Origin: Amborella trichopoda
Taxonomy: Eukaryota > Streptophyta > Magnoliopsida > Amborellales > Amborellaceae
NCBI RefSeq assembly: GCF_000471905.2
Contig: NW_006495273.1
Location: 6,222,477 to 6,286,476, forward strand
Reading direction: 5' to 3'
DNA: 64,000 nt
Shown: positions 8,500-21,279 of the stretch, in pieces
How positions within the stretch are numbered: the first letter of the stretch is position 1
Layout of the letters: each line of letters starts with the position of its first letter
Program-made: the position numbers and the translations under genes
The notes under the pieces: generated by a model
What the model was told of the DNA's origin: nothing
The model's database searches: none
The model's input: only the letters and a program-made list of their open reading frames with translations

Positions 8500-11090
8500 A
8501 ATTAAATTACAGCATATGGTCTTGCTAAGCATGGAGTCATCTTCCTACTTCACTTATTTTTAATGCTTCAATACCTTCTTTGTAATTCCATTTTTTTTAA
8601 GCACTTATCCATAATGAGCTCTTAACATTCGCCAAACGACAAAAAAGGGGAACCGTATTTCACTAGTCTCTTGATTAATTGCAAACTTTGTTTTATTATC
8701 TTTCACCTTGATTTAGTTTAATATACTTTCCCATAGTATTTAATAGATGGAGCAACTTGATTTGTATTTCTAAATACATTAATCTGAATTTTGTATATAT
8801 AGCCCATGATCAGCATTAATAAAAATAAACATAAAAAATCCAAAGTAAAGCCCATTTGGCCATGTACAATTAGGCCGTGGATACATTACAACCATAAGTT
8901 TAGGAATCACATCCCTATACTAACGATAACGATACAAGACAATTTAATCTCAATTTTTGTTTATTATCATTCTAATCCATCATAACCCACCACAAATGAT
9001 TCACTGTGATGGTCGTGAACTTGTTATCATAGATGCCACCCAAGTTACTTTCTCTTGTGAACTGATTACTGAAAATTTTTGTCTCCAATAATGTAGCAGA
9101 ATATGGATAAATTTAATGAACTTTATTTTCTAGGATTTTTCTGCCTCCGTGTTTGGAGAACCAGCCTTTTCATTAGTATTTTATGTAATGAAACACTAAT
9201 TATATTATCATTTCACTTTTATTTAGTGTAAGGGATCGCTCGAGCAACAGTACTTTATATAGTAGCAAGAATTAAAACCTTTCGCATGAAATCTTTCTCT
9301 GCAGATTATGTATTTGCTTCTTGAGGAACTATTGACTTATGAATTATGTTTGAATTAAAGAGACTTTCCTATTAAAGGAAATAGGGCACAAAGTGCTTGG
9401 TTTCTTAGGGTTAATTAAATTAAGTACATAGCCCATATCCCCGGAGACGACATTAAATATATGACCCATCAAGTTATATGAGGGAATATCTGAGGAAGTC
9501 CCTCTTTATAACTATAATTGCATGAGTTGCCTTCAATTGTCTGTACAAATATTGCAGTCCTACGTTTTCATGTCGGAATTTTTCAAGGCCTCTCCCTCTC
9601 AATGCTTCCTTCCATTTAAAACCTTGAGATAGGACTAAAAGAGATTAATGCATGACAAGACATTCATAGGATTAATCACTAAAATAGTATAATATTCCCC
9701 TCTGTTAAGGTGACCCTGATCATTTCTATCAAGATATTTAGCCTCGTGAAAACAGGATTAGTCGGCTCAAGTTTTCCATTTCTGCAACCCGTTTTGAAAT
9801 GGTGACTACCAAAGTATTTAATCAAGGGAGTAAATTTACTTATGTTTAGTTGGTAAAGAACCTTAGATTATCTTTAGAATCTTTGTATATAGCATCATGT
9901 CTTTTGAGGATTGACATTGAAGGTGAATACATGTCTAACGCCCTTAGGCCATGTTCCATAAGGGCTTTGATCCTAAGACTCAGACGGGCAAGTCGACTAG
10001 GCTGATTCATTTCTAAAAAAAAAAAAACTATAAAGTTGTAAGACTTGCGAATCTCATGATATTCGCATGGGCTTCGCTTGCGTCCCAATGCAGCTTATCT
10101 ATGCCATGACCTGAGCTAAATCAACAAGATATCAAACACTGGTTAAGATAGTTTTGTATTCAGGAATTTCACCACCGTACTAAGTAGTTAAGACTGCACT
10201 AGTGTTACTTATAGTGTTAATTTATTATCTTATTGATGGGGCACCACTTACCGTTGCATGGCTCCGATCCAATAACAACGACGACACTTTTATAGGACGG
10301 GTGACATCATCAAAAACACTCCAGTTACCTGCCTATTCTCATTCCCTGACAACTACGGATTTGCCACAATTAATGTTGCATAGTTAGGGCGATGTTTAGC
10401 GAACTCCATTTTTATGTATTGTTCAGTCTCCGCATTTGGCGGAACAATAAGTTAATTAATCGAACATGAAATAAAAACCTAACTGTAATCTACTACAAAG
10501 TCATGTCACATTAGTGTTCTATTTCACGCCACAGATGTAAGTCATAACATTTTGCATGAAATTTGCAGCCTATTTTAATAAGTTATCAATCAAACTATTC
10601 ATATTGTGATGATTTACAGATTAACAAATCTCACTGAACTAAAATTTCTATCCTCTTTAAGGAATAGAACCCGTTGATTGGGTTTTCAGTTCAACTTGTG
10701 GTGTGTTTCACTTATCCCAAATCTAATGCTGTGTGTCAGGCCTATAGCAGTACGTAAAGAAAGCTCGACGTAGTCCAGGTTTTATTGCATACATTTGCTG
10801 AAGTTGCTTGAACAATAAACTGAAGTTGACTGGAGGCATCATCATGCTTGAGGATTTCTTGATGGGAAGGGTTAAACTCCATATTGGAGTGAGTTTCATC
10901 CTGCTAGAGATCCTTGACCTTGAGTTTCGTAGTTAATATTAATGTCAGTATTCCTATGTTGTCCGCGCTACTACCAGTGATCTAAGGGTTACATGTCTAT
11001 TGTTGTCAAACATATGTGATATCTTCGACATCTAGACTGCAACCATTGGGCCTCTTACTCGACTAGGCTGATACTGGGGGAGCCTCCACT
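8500..11090. other. Non-coding part of unit B
   Basis: I see no gene. Much of it matches 16355-19300 in unit C. It also contains an internal repeated block (near 9100-9180 and 10390-10450: GAACTCCATTTTTATG, TCTCCGCATTTGG) that recurs in unit C. The origin is unknown. Confidence 0.5.
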
Positions 11091-11092
11091 AC

Positions 11093-11245
11093 TGATATTT
11101 CCCTGCATTGTAAGTAGTGATAAATTTGAAATCAGATCCTCACTGAAATTTCCTTGCATTGTAAGTAGTGATAAATTTGAAATCAGATCCTCACTGATAT
11201 TTCCTTGCATTGTAAGTAGTGATAAATTTGAAATCAGATCCTCAT
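11093..11245. repeat. 51-base tandem repeat, three copies
   Basis: Three nearly identical 51-base units start at 11093, 11144 and 11195. Each contains TGCATTGTAAGTAGTGATAA and ends CAGATCCTCA. Only one or two bases differ, so the amplification is recent. Confidence 0.95.
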
Positions 11246-12675
11246 TCTAAGGAGCCACAATGTTTCTCTTGGTCCAATCTACAAAAGCTAAAAGGATACT
11301 TCACATGGTGTACTTGCACTTCGTTACGGTAAGCAGTTTGAATGCAGCTGGTACCATTTGGTGTCTTTCAATGAATGATCTTTACAAGGGGTTTTTATTC
11401 GAGACCTAAGGCATATGTCGGATTCTCAATCAGCCTTCTACTATTTAGCAAGAGTGACATCAAGAATTGAATGTTCCCATGAAGATTTTGGATGCAGGTC
11501 TAAAATGGAGTTCCACATGCTCAGGCATAGTCTATATATTATTAATAACCTTAGGAATCCATAGAACATGGCCTTCACGACCAGAATGGTAAGTAAGGGA
11601 AAGGTAGGATTGTTCACCAATATTCCTCCCAAGACATCAGAGTTATAGGTGCCAAAACATGTTAAGGCATATATTTCCAAATCATGTAATACTAATATCC
11701 CATATGTTGATGGACTGCAAAATTGACATAGAAATTGTTTGAAAGTTCAAAAGTAAGTTAATCTACAAGTAAATGTTGGACTCTCTCTAAGTTAATCCAC
11801 AAATAAATGTTCAAAATTTTGGGTGCATTACTTGACACTATTACGCACCATATAAAAAAAAAAAAAGTAACACCGTCAAGATTTTAAAATGACCAAATGA
11901 CCCTTATCATTTTTCAAAGATATTTTTGTCATTTTATATTTTTCTTATATGCCTTATTTTTTAGTAAACATGCCTAAAAATCATCACGATCCGATTTCTA
12001 AAAAAAAGATTAAAATTCAGATTGTGAAATATATTTTGAACCACACGATATAGATCTAAAGGCTCGAATTCCACTTATATTATTATTTTATTCATTATAA
12101 AAGTGTTTGTTAGCTTTTTCTTTTATATATATATATAAACAACATTATAAGAAACTATTTTATGCAGGGTGACATTTCAATAACCGGGACTGGATTCTAT
12201 GCATTCATCTGTCCCGTGCACAGTTGGCAAGCGCCTCACTAACCATCCTTAGATAATTCAAAGGTGGGCGATGTGCTCACAATAGGAAAACCAAGTGCTA
12301 ACATTATATACAAGTTCTTGTTAATAAATAATATAACATTGTGAGATATTTTGTGTTTATTTAGTAAATATTGTCTTAAAATATGGGTTCCTAACTGATC
12401 TATTTAACTGAAGGCTATTATGAAATCTATGAGGAAGAGCAATCCTCTTTACCAAAATGACAAACCCCAAAAAAAAATCTCTCATTTAGTTTATAAAACT
12501 GAAGGATATTTGATTGCCAATTATCAACCTTCTCAGCCTAAAAAGGTTCCAAAACCTCTTTAAATTATGGTAGCAATGGAAATTATTTGTAGCATATAGA
12601 AAGTATGTATTTCTACATAACCCCAAAAAAAAAAAAAATTTATTTTCTTAATTCATTTTTTTATGACCAATTGTT

Positions 12676-12925
12676 TTATGCTGGCTGGACCACATTTGCA
12701 CAATATACCATCTAGAGGTATAGAGGATCCATCTTAAAAATAATTGCAACTAACTGACCAAATGTTTTCTTAATATTATTATTATTTCTAGTTTTCAAAA
12801 TTTCATATTCATGATCTCCATGTCAAAGATTATATATTCTCTAAAAATTAAGATCAAATTATATTTCAAAAAATATTTATTGCCAAGTCCGCATATCTAC
12901 ATGTGCAGTCTTGACCACATGCCAA
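12676..12925. mobile_element. MITE family 3, copy 1
   Basis: The left end TGGACCACATTTGCACAATA and the right end CATATCTACATGTGCAGTC...CACATGCC are inverted repeats. The element aligns to 33936-34245 (shared CATATTCATGATCTCCATGT). Units A and B lack it between TTTATGYYATTTTC blocks. Confidence 0.65.
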
Positions 12926-13134
12926 CCGTGACATTTTTTTATTTTTTCTATTTTCAGTAAACTTTTGCAATTTTTGAGTTGTTTGGTCTTGGCTGAAAAT
13001 TCACTTTCAGGTATTTTTCTTTCAATTACAGAGGTGGTTTTATAATTTCCTTTTTCTTAATCTTTCTATTATTGAGTTTGGTGCATGGACCCCTTTTTTT
13101 TTTCCAATATTTAGTAGTTTTTGGGAGACATGAT

Positions 13135-13300
13135 ACAGTATCTTATTTTTGGAGACACCTAGATGTCAAAAGAGCGGATATCTTGGGATTTTTGTTTTTG
13201 AGCTCTATTTTGAGGTAATGGAGATACGTGGGGAGGGTCCTCCACCCCTATAAATCCACCTTTCTCCTATCCTCTTTGCCAAAACTTAAGGACACAAGTC
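13135..13300 (+). promoter_or_regulatory. Conserved TATA promoter of hairpin array C
   Basis: The block matches those at 2009 and 5141: TTGGAGACACCTAGATGTCAA, GGGTCCTCCACCCC and TATAAAT (13249-13255), then AAGGACACAAGTCCTACAAA. The same motif order and spacing occur in all three units. Confidence 0.75.
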
Positions 13301-13390
13301 CTACAAATTTCTGTTTTCTATTTCTTTTTTCTATTATTCTTTATTTTTATTTTTTGTTGTAGCATAAGAAGGGATGGAGTAATATGCCTG

Positions 13391-13503
13391 ACATTGAGGA
13401 GGTATTGAGCTATTGTCCCAGCTCAATCAGAGAAAAAAGGGCCCAAAACCAGTGTCAGGCATTCTGATTGAGCCGCGGCAATAGATCAAAACATCTCAGT
13501 CTC
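13391..13503 (+). ncRNA. MIR171-like: miR171-like stem-loop C1
   Basis: The 3' arm at 13465-13485 is identical to miR171a over positions 1-13 (TGATTGAGCCGCG), keeps CAATA, and differs at 14, 20 and 21. The 5' arm at 13411-13431 pairs over GCTCAATCAGA and TATTG. The stem is about 38 bases with a short loop of about 33. By the 3' arm this is one of the closest matches to canonical miR171 in the window. Confidence 0.8.
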
Positions 13504-13560
13504 CCTCGACCACCTGTAAACGATCACTGCGAACCTTATGCGAAGGTGCCATTCATGGCT

Positions 13561-13680
13561 TACAATGACAAGGTATTGTGCTATTGGCCCGGGTCAATCA
13601 GAGGGAGCCACTAAACCCCAAAACTACGATCTCGGGCTATCTGATTCAGCCGTGATAATATTTCAAAACTTCTCAGTCTA
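13561..13680 (+). ncRNA. MIR171-like: miR171-like stem-loop C2
   Basis: The 3' arm at 13642-13662 matches miR170 at 17 of 21 positions, with a G to C change at position 6 (TGATTCAGCC) in the seed. The 5' arm at 13582-13602 matches the miR170/171 star at 18 of 21 and keeps TATTGGCC exactly. The position-6 change creates a seed mismatch to known targets and opens a small bulge. Confidence 0.75.
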
Positions 13681-13684
13681 TTTT

Positions 13685-13830
13685 ATCTCTCTCTAGTTGC
13701 AAATGATTTGAACATGCTACATGCCATGCATGACTTCCATTGAGAAGTTATTGTCAATTTTATCTCTCTCTAGTTGCAAATGATTTGAACATGTTACATG
13801 CCATGCATGACTTACATTGAGAAGTTATTG
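13685..13830. repeat. Local tandem duplication between hairpins C2 and C3
   Basis: TTTTATCTCTCTCTAGTTGC, AAATGATTTGAACATG and CCATGCATGACTT occur twice in succession, about 78 bases apart. The spacer between hairpins is thus duplicated in array C only. Confidence 0.85.
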
Positions 13831-13845
13831 TGCTAATGTTTTCTT

Positions 13846-13952
13846 AAAAAGAAGATATTGTGCTACTGCCCCATCTACACTACAATTAAAGTTTGAAACC
13901 ACAGTTTCATGAATTCAGGTTTAGTATCAGCAATAGTTCAATCTTCTTACTC
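13846..13952 (+). ncRNA. Stem-loop C3, miR171 sequence lost
   Basis: GAAGATATTGTGCTACTGCC pairs with CAGCAATAGTTCAATCTTC. It is the homologue of A3 and B3 and has the same replacement of the miR171 core by TGAATTCAGGTTTAG. Confidence 0.55.
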
Positions 13953-14234
13953 TCTTTCTTCTCCCTCTGCAACATCCGGCTAGTCAAGAATAATTTAAAT
14001 TGAAAAGCTATTGGGCAAGCGCTTCATCTGAGTCAGGAAACAAAAATAGCTCAAAACTTCCTTTTTTTTTTATTCTTTTTTGGTTGCTAGGGTGTAGTTC
14101 ATTAGTAGTAGTCGAACTCGAGGTCACCCTCTCTTCACTCTTCAATGCCCTGCAAAAGATTTGAGCAAAGAAGCACCATGTGTGACATTCAATATTTTAA
14201 TGCCCTGCAAAAGATTTGAGAAGCACCATGTGTG

Positions 14235-14348
14235 ACATTCATTAATAAAATATTGAGCTATTGCAACATTTCAACTGAGAGACAAAAGCCTGAAATAAAG
14301 GTTTCCGGCGTTTTGATTGAGCCATGGCAAAGGTTCAATACCTCTCTC
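14235..14348 (+). ncRNA. MIR171-like: Stem-loop C5, partly preserved miR171 core
   Basis: The 3' arm at 14314-14334 begins TGATTGAGCCATGGCAA and then diverges. The 5' arm ATATTGAGCTATTGCAAC pairs weakly. Just upstream, AAGCACCATGTGTGACATTC is duplicated (14170 and 14221). Confidence 0.55.
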
Positions 14349-14394
14349 TCTTCGAGGACTTGTATAGTATTAGACCAAGAAACGTTCCATGCAT

Positions 14395-14432
14395 GACTTA
14401 CATAAGTTATTGTGCTATTGCCCCGTCTCAAT
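14395..14432 (+). repeat. Orphan 5' hairpin arm C6
   Basis: TTATTGTGCTATTGCCCCGT followed by CTCAATCAAA is a well-kept 5' arm, but no partner arm follows. Sequence foreign to unit B begins near 14440, suggesting that an insertion or deletion removed the 3' arm. Confidence 0.6.
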
Positions 14433-15241
14433 CAAATAAATAAGAAAAAGTAAGATTGGTTTACGTGCGGACACTAAAATTTAGTACAAAATCTTTCATT
14501 TATATGTGAAAATTACAAAGAAGTCAGGTCAATTCAATCTTTTAATTTTTTCAAAACTGCCTTTTGGTCAACCCGAATTTTGATTTTTTTTCGTACCCCA
14601 AAACTTAAGGCACTCCTACTAACCAAAAAAAAAATAAGAAAACAAAATTAAAATTTGGGTTTACCAAGGGACAATTTTAAAAAAAAATAAAAAACAACAG
14701 GTTGACCGACTTTCTTTGAAATTTCCGCATATAAATGCATTTTGTATTTTACTTAAAATTTGTAGGTCTGTACATAAATAACTCGAAAAAGTAATGTACG
14801 TATACGAAAACTAATGTGAAAAATGGAAAGTTTTATATTTGTTCAAATATTATGAGCAAGGTCAGTCTTCATGTGTTTTTGTTTTTTCCAGTTTCCATTA
14901 GACAAGTTTATTTTTATTTTTACTTTTTGTTTTCTCAAGATTGTGATATAAGATTTCGGTCACTTTTAGAGTAGTGCGATGTCATCGGACCACTCTCTAT
15001 CGCCTAAAGCCACATTATTCCAAAAGAATTGCAAATAAAACCGGGCTGATATTGACTGAGGGGGAAAATTGAGAAGAAAAAAAAAACAAACGTGAAAGAG
15101 GCTGACCTTGCTTGTAATATTTGGGAAAATATGGACCTATCCGTATTTTTCTATTAGTTTTTGTGTCCATTTCTTTTTCAACATAAACTTTGCCATGCCT
15201 GCATTGTGAATGTTTTGAGCAATTCAATATCATTTAAGAAA

Positions 15242-15635
15242 GGAAAAAGTTTATATAAGGATGCAACCTTATAATGGAGAACTACAGATACACCTCAAAA
15301 ATCCATCGGAAAAGGTTGTTTTAATGTTCAAAACCCTTTGATTGATCATCTCGACATCGAGATATATGAACATGAAAAATAAAAATATCTTTAAGTCTCA
15401 GAAATAGTGCATTTTACAACATATTGTATACACCGTCCATTTTCAAGATTTTCATATGTTTATAGATCTACTTGATTTTAACCATTTTTGAAATTTCAAA
15501 TTTTATAATTAGATATAAAAATAGATTTTGAGATAATCCTAAGAACATTTTACATCAAAATTAGATACCACGATAAAATTTGAAGGTGCACCTTACCTCT
15601 ATAGCTATGGAGGCATCCGTATGCCAACTGCAGCC
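15242..15635 (+). mobile_element. Mutator-type MITE, family 1, copy 2
   Basis: This 394-base element is flanked by an exact 9-base duplication TTTAAGAAA (15233-15241, 15636-15644). Unit B has a single equivalent site near 6378. The ends are GGAAAAAGTTTATAT and the reverse complement of GGCTGCAGTTGG. No coding capacity is present. Confidence 0.92.
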
Positions 15636-16399
15636 TTTAAGAAATGGGGTTAATAAAATATTGAAAAATATCTACTAGTATGCAACTCATCATAGTTCAT
15701 ATTCTATGACCTATGAAAGTTGGTTAAATGAAAAATATTGGAAAATATCTACTGGCATGCAACTCATCATAGTTGATATACTATGAACTTTGGAAGTCCA
15801 AAAATTTTATTTTATATTAAATCTTATTGATATAGATCAACTTTCCACTAATGTATTTCTATTCACCTATTCCACATAAATACCTTTCATCTATGAAAAT
15901 ATATTAAAATCACCAACTTTGCCATTTTCCTTTAATGTCATAGCAACCAAATATCTACTTCGAAATTGGAAATGGTGTTATTATCAAAACCCTTTTTTAA
16001 GCATTTACTGGAACCCTAATGGTGTTATTATCAAAACCCTTTTTTAAGCATTTATAATTTGGAACCCTAATATATTATGATATACTCATAATATCAGAAT
16101 TATAACATACGAAAAGTATCGTTTAAACTTGGTTAAATGGTTGTCTGACAATGAGGTTGATCAAAACTTGGTTAGGTTGCTTGTTCAACCATGCTAAGCT
16201 GTATGAAAGATGATAGAATAAGAGTCCTTAAGAGTCCTTAAAAGATTATGAGACTACTCATGTGATGAAGGCTTTTGGGGGAGACTGTGCGGTTCCACTT
16301 CTCAACCTTTTTTTTAAGGTACAAAAAAAATACCATATTCAACCTTTGATAGAGCAACTTGGTTCTAACAAAATGAAAGTAATTAATTGTCATATAATA

Positions 16400-19300
16400 T
16401 GTGAATAAAATGGTGTGTTAGCCGATGACCTTGCTGCTTTTGGCAATCCAATTTGCCGACAGAAAGTATCTACCACGTTAAAGATTCTACCACCTTCATG
16501 GAAACCATTTACCACCTTCATGGAAACCATTTATTATGTTGAGTCTTTTCATTTGTTTGAGCACAGAGGTAAGATTTTATGAAGTATATTATCCTCAAAT
16601 ATCTTCTAAAAAACAAATTCATAACAGATTCAGATTTTACACAATGGTTTTATGAATTATGGAACAAAAGGATCATACATAAAAGCTAGGATTGGTACAA
16701 GTACAGGAAATTTGACATTTCATAATAAGAATAAAAGACAAATATTCTTATTATTGAGTTGTGGAATGACAACACATGTAGCTGTTATGTGCCATTGACC
16801 AATGACGACTTCACAAAAAGAAGCCCAAGTGGGAAGCAGTAGATCTACAAGGCCATTGACACACTGTGATGTTTTTAGGTGTGAAAACCTAGTTTTCAGC
16901 TCCCTAACACATCATAGGCTGAAAATAAGAGGCAAACTCTCTTGTTTCTTTATAGGTTGCATTTCAAAAGTTTGTAGTCAGAAATCATTTTGAAAAGATA
17001 ACCATTGCAAAGCATGGTTATGTTTTTTTCTTCGGGAGTTATAATATGACTTCGGGATTTAGAATAAGACATTTCTATGGTTTTAATGATGTGGTTCAGA
17101 TGAACCCTACTTGTTCCTATGTTGATTTTCTTTATGCATGTAAACAGGGATGGTGCTTGCCGGTGCAATTTGCATATAGGACATTTTTAATAAAGATAAA
17201 ATGAAGTGGATGGCCATGAGAAACTCAATCACAAAGTTCAACTTGGTTGAATTTAAAACTTATGAGCCTTGTCAGGAAAATTAACTAGGAAACCATTTAA
17301 GATCATTCTTTGAGATATATGTTGATTCCCAGATGTCAATACATAGAAGAATGGAAATAATTTCTAACTTGCATTGAGGATTTCTTAAAATAAGGCAATA
17401 TCTAATAAACAAGAAATTAATTATTGATCGATAACGATTTATGAAATGCCAGGTATACCTTGGAAAACCATGTCAACCTCCACTGTATATGAAATGACTT
17501 TTTTGGGCTGTAAAACCTTGCCAATATCAACTAGGAGAACAATCACCTAACACATTTAGGTGGTGTCAGAATTCATTAAAGAGTTTGCACCATCAAACAC
17601 GAAACACATTTAGGTGGTGTCAGAACTCATAAAAGACTTTGGAGCATAAAAGAATCCCAATCTTATTATGCAGTTCACCTCAAAATAATATTTGCAGTCA
17701 AGAAGTAATACATTTTTTTTCTCAACAGCTCCTTATTCAGTATAAATTTAAGCATTTTACTCGGACAAGAATCAAGTAGAAAATTGGATTTGGGCCTTCA
17801 CTGGTAGATTAATTGCTAGCAAGTGCAACGCTAACTCTAAGAATTGAAGCCCAAGTGAGTAACAGTGTAGACACCTACGACACAACTTTCCAAGTTCAAT
17901 TCTTACTGCTGACCTATGGGAAAATAGGATTTTATCCCATGAAAAATCATTGACCAAGCACCCAACACTAAATTCTTATTTTGATTGCAATGATAGGAAC
18001 TCCACTATAAATTCTTCTTTCCAATGAATACCATGCACTAGGAGCAGTTGACATTAGGCCGAAATAATATTTGAAATGATAGGCTAACATCCTTGAAGCA
18101 AGGAAGTAATGACATGGTATTAGTCATTAACAAAGTATACTATACACCTTTAGCCGTGCTCAGTTCCATTAGGATGATTGCTCTCATGATATTAGGATAC
18201 AGGTCGTGTTTTCAGTTGCACACCTTGTTTTAAAAGGTGAATACCATGGTATTTTTATAGGCTGAGCAACTTGATTGTTGTTTCTTATGTACATGGATGC
18301 AAATTTAGTATGTAAACTACATGTGGTAATCTTAGGAATATATGAAGTAGATAGCACCAGTTCTAAGTATCAGCATTGAAGAAATATACCCAGGTAAATT
18401 GCATTCGGACAGTTTCAGTTTATTTTGGATAAATCAGAAACATAAGTTGGGGAATCGCATCTCTATACTATCGTTTTTATTGTTCACTTATTTCAAGTTA
18501 ATTAAGAATCACCTTCCACCAATAATAACAAGGGCAACCCTCTTTTGTGAGATGGGTGTTGTGATCATAGATGCTCATGTGACCATTCTCTCGTGCATCG
18601 AATACTAAGGATTTTCACACAATAATGTTGCATAATGTGGAGAAGTTTGATGAACTCTATTGTCACTTATTTTTCTGAATCCACATTTTTGGAACCAGAA
18701 TTTCACCAGTCATTTACGTAGTGGCACTTTCATTAAATTGTCTTTTTACTTATTTAATCTTAGCTGATCAAAGGATGAACCATATTTTACTGCAACGACC
18801 TATCTACAGGATTTATTGATTGAGGAATACCTACTTACTAATTATGCCTGAATTGATGGAACTTCCCTCTTAAAGAAACAAGGCTGCATGAAACTTGGTT
18901 TTTAAGAATTATATTAAGCAGGATGGTGGTCATCAACAAATATGCTAGAGTGACCTGGCTATTCTCATGCTCCAACAGCACATTATTCGGCGTTTTTTGA
19001 GGAACTCTATTTTTATGCATTGTCCGACCTCCACATTTGCAGCATAAGTACATTGATTTACTGAAGCAATAATAAAAACCTTTCACTGTACTAGTCATAA
19101 CTACTGCTGAAAATTGATCACGATAGGCATCATACTTTGTACCACAATACTAGTCATAACTTTTGCATGAAATCTGGCAATCAATTTTAAAAAATTCTCA
19201 GTTGTATGATATATTCAAGTGATTTACGGATTTAGAAATCACGCCTGAAATAAATTGGCTTTTCTCTTTGAGGAATGAGACAAGTCAGTGCTTGGGTCCT

Positions 19301-19800
19301 CTAGTTTGGCTGCCAAAATGAAGTCGAACTGGCCCGAAAAGAAATGCGAAGTGTAGTACACGGTGAAAGTTAAATAAAAGAAATGCAGTAGCACTCTATT
19401 TCTCTTGTGTTTTCTCTTCTGAATTTCATCAAATTGGTATGAGAAAGATGCATTTTCAGTGCCAGGGTGTAGTGGCACTCTATCGTAAGAGTTGCTGGAA
19501 CTAGAAATGCATATGTACCATTAGAAAGTGCCAGTAACTCTTACGATGACCTAGAAATATATTTTTCACCAGAATAATAAATTTTAATATTCCAAACGTG
19601 ATACAGATCGAGCAAATACAAAATGTTTAAAAATCATGAAAATGGAATAATGCATTACATGGTGCATTATTTTCATGAGTGGAAATACTTTTTCCTCCAT
19701 ATCTATCCATCTCAAGGTCGAGTGGACCAATTAGAGGGTTTTTTAGTATTGAATTCGCCTTTTGAGTGTTTAGATTCGTCATACTCTTATAGTACAATTG
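16400..19800. other. Non-coding tail of unit C and flank
   Basis: Open frames are short and unconserved. The part to about 19300 matches unit B. A CT run lies near 19815-19840. I see no gene. Confidence 0.5.
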
Positions 19801-19809
19801 ACACCTTAT

Positions 19810-19840
<31 letters not shown>

Positions 19841-20884
19841 AACAAATGGTGAGATTCACTTCCAAAAGTCCCATTTTTGGCACAGCAAAAATAAAGAAAA
19901 CACAGTCAAAATAGAAAATATATCAGCCACAAACACCCAATACGATGGCACTTTATATGCTTGACCTTGAAATAAGAGAGAACTAGCAAAATAGGTCTGT
20001 GTTCTTCACCCTGCACCAAGCTTTGCCCCTCATAGAGACTGAACCTTTTAGTGGATACCATGGGGTGACTTCCTAGGAATGAGGAACAATCACCATATGA
20101 TGAACCTCCTCCTCCTCCTAAATTGAGTCGAGCTGCTAGCGAATGTAAGCAAAAGCAGAGCATATTTCACTAGATGCACGTCTCATAAAGGAACAAGTTG
20201 AGTTATATCAAGCTTTAGAAGCTAGTCTCATTCCATTGCAATTTAAATGTTCGAAAGTGGGAGTTGAGGAGGGAAGCAGTTGGTTCCCCCAAAGGCGGCT
20301 GATCCGGCTCCACTTTTTTTTTTTTGTTTTAATTTTTTCTCAAATTGTTTTAATTTTTCTAGCCTACTTCTCTCAGCCGGATTGTCGATCCGTATCATCA
20401 ATCCACCAGTCTGGACCGGTTCTTGGGATTGGTGCCCCAGATCACCCATAGATGTTTTTAAACCCAATCATCCTAAATCATGTAGTTTTTAGGGATCCAG
20501 CGATGAGTGGTTGGTGGAAGTGGATGAGCCACTTAATATGAGCACATTGCTGGAGATGATGACCCCCAAAAGTCCAAGGAAGAAGAAGAATGTGTGAACC
20601 AACACCCATAAGGAGGATGTGAAAAAGCAGAGGTAAGACTGCAATTTGAGGAGCTTTTCAGTGGAGAAACTCATCCCTCAACCAATTCAATATTCCATAC
20701 AACAGTGATTGAGATCATGGTGGTTGGCATCACTTTGAGCCACCCTGCAGTTCATATTGTCTTTAGAATGTAGATTCTAAAAAAAAAATTATTATTATTA
20801 TTCTTATGGATCTTATTATAGTTATTTTGCTCAAGTATTATGAATAAATGTGTGATACCTAAACACAAACTAGTTTATATGAGT

Positions 20885-21085
20885 TTTAATTGAGAGATCA
20901 TCTACAAAGATACCATTTATCTTCTGTACATGGAGGTCACAATCACTCTTGTCGCATAATTTTCAAACTAAGCGGTTGTTAGAGTGTCATTGAATAGGCA
21001 GAGTTCCAAAAAAATTCTTGACTTTGTGACTCACCTTAAGCTATCCAAATTGACAATCTCCATGTACAAAAGATAAATTGAGGAC
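20885..21085. mobile_element. Foldback MITE, copy 2
   Basis: CTACAAAGATACCATTTATC with TGTACATGGAGGTCAC at the left mirrors CTCCATGTACAAAAGATAAA at the right. It is similar to 1285-1510. Confidence 0.6.
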
Positions 21086-21279
21086 AATCTCCCTTTAATT
21101 AATTTCATCAAATGTGCAATATGGTGGTCCAATATTTTCTCACATACCTAAATATATTGATTTGAAAAAAATATTCTTGACTTTCTGAATCATTTCCAAT
21201 CAAAGGGTTGGCATTGTGTCCACATGTTGTGGACGCTTCATAGCACAATTTAATAGTTTAGATTGAACCGGCCTCATCC

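Larger units (their letters stand above)
3915..11690 (+). repeat. Segmental duplication unit B
   Basis: Unit B aligns along its length to unit C. Shared points are GGTGACATTT...GGGACTGGATTCTATGC (3955 and 12168), the promoter, the array, TATTAAAATACCAACTTTGCC (7640 and 15900), CCATGCTAAGCT (7879 and 16189), a CATCCCTATACTA-type block (8912 and 18459) and AGTCATAAC...TTTGCATGAAA (10540 and 19146). The period is about 8.1 kb by the TATA boxes. Both copies carry their own later insertions. Confidence 0.8.
12131..19300 (+). repeat. Segmental duplication unit C
   Basis: Unit C is the second full-length paralogue of unit B. It carries its own insertions: a MITE near 12676-12925, a Mutator-type MITE at 15242-15635, and a sequence at about 14440-15120 not found in B. 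It also holds a local duplication at 13685-13820. Confidence 0.8.

Noticed and set aside
20240..20680. Opposed open frames of 60-74 codons near 20240-20680
   Set aside because: They overlap on both strands with no recognisable motif; no basis to choose any.
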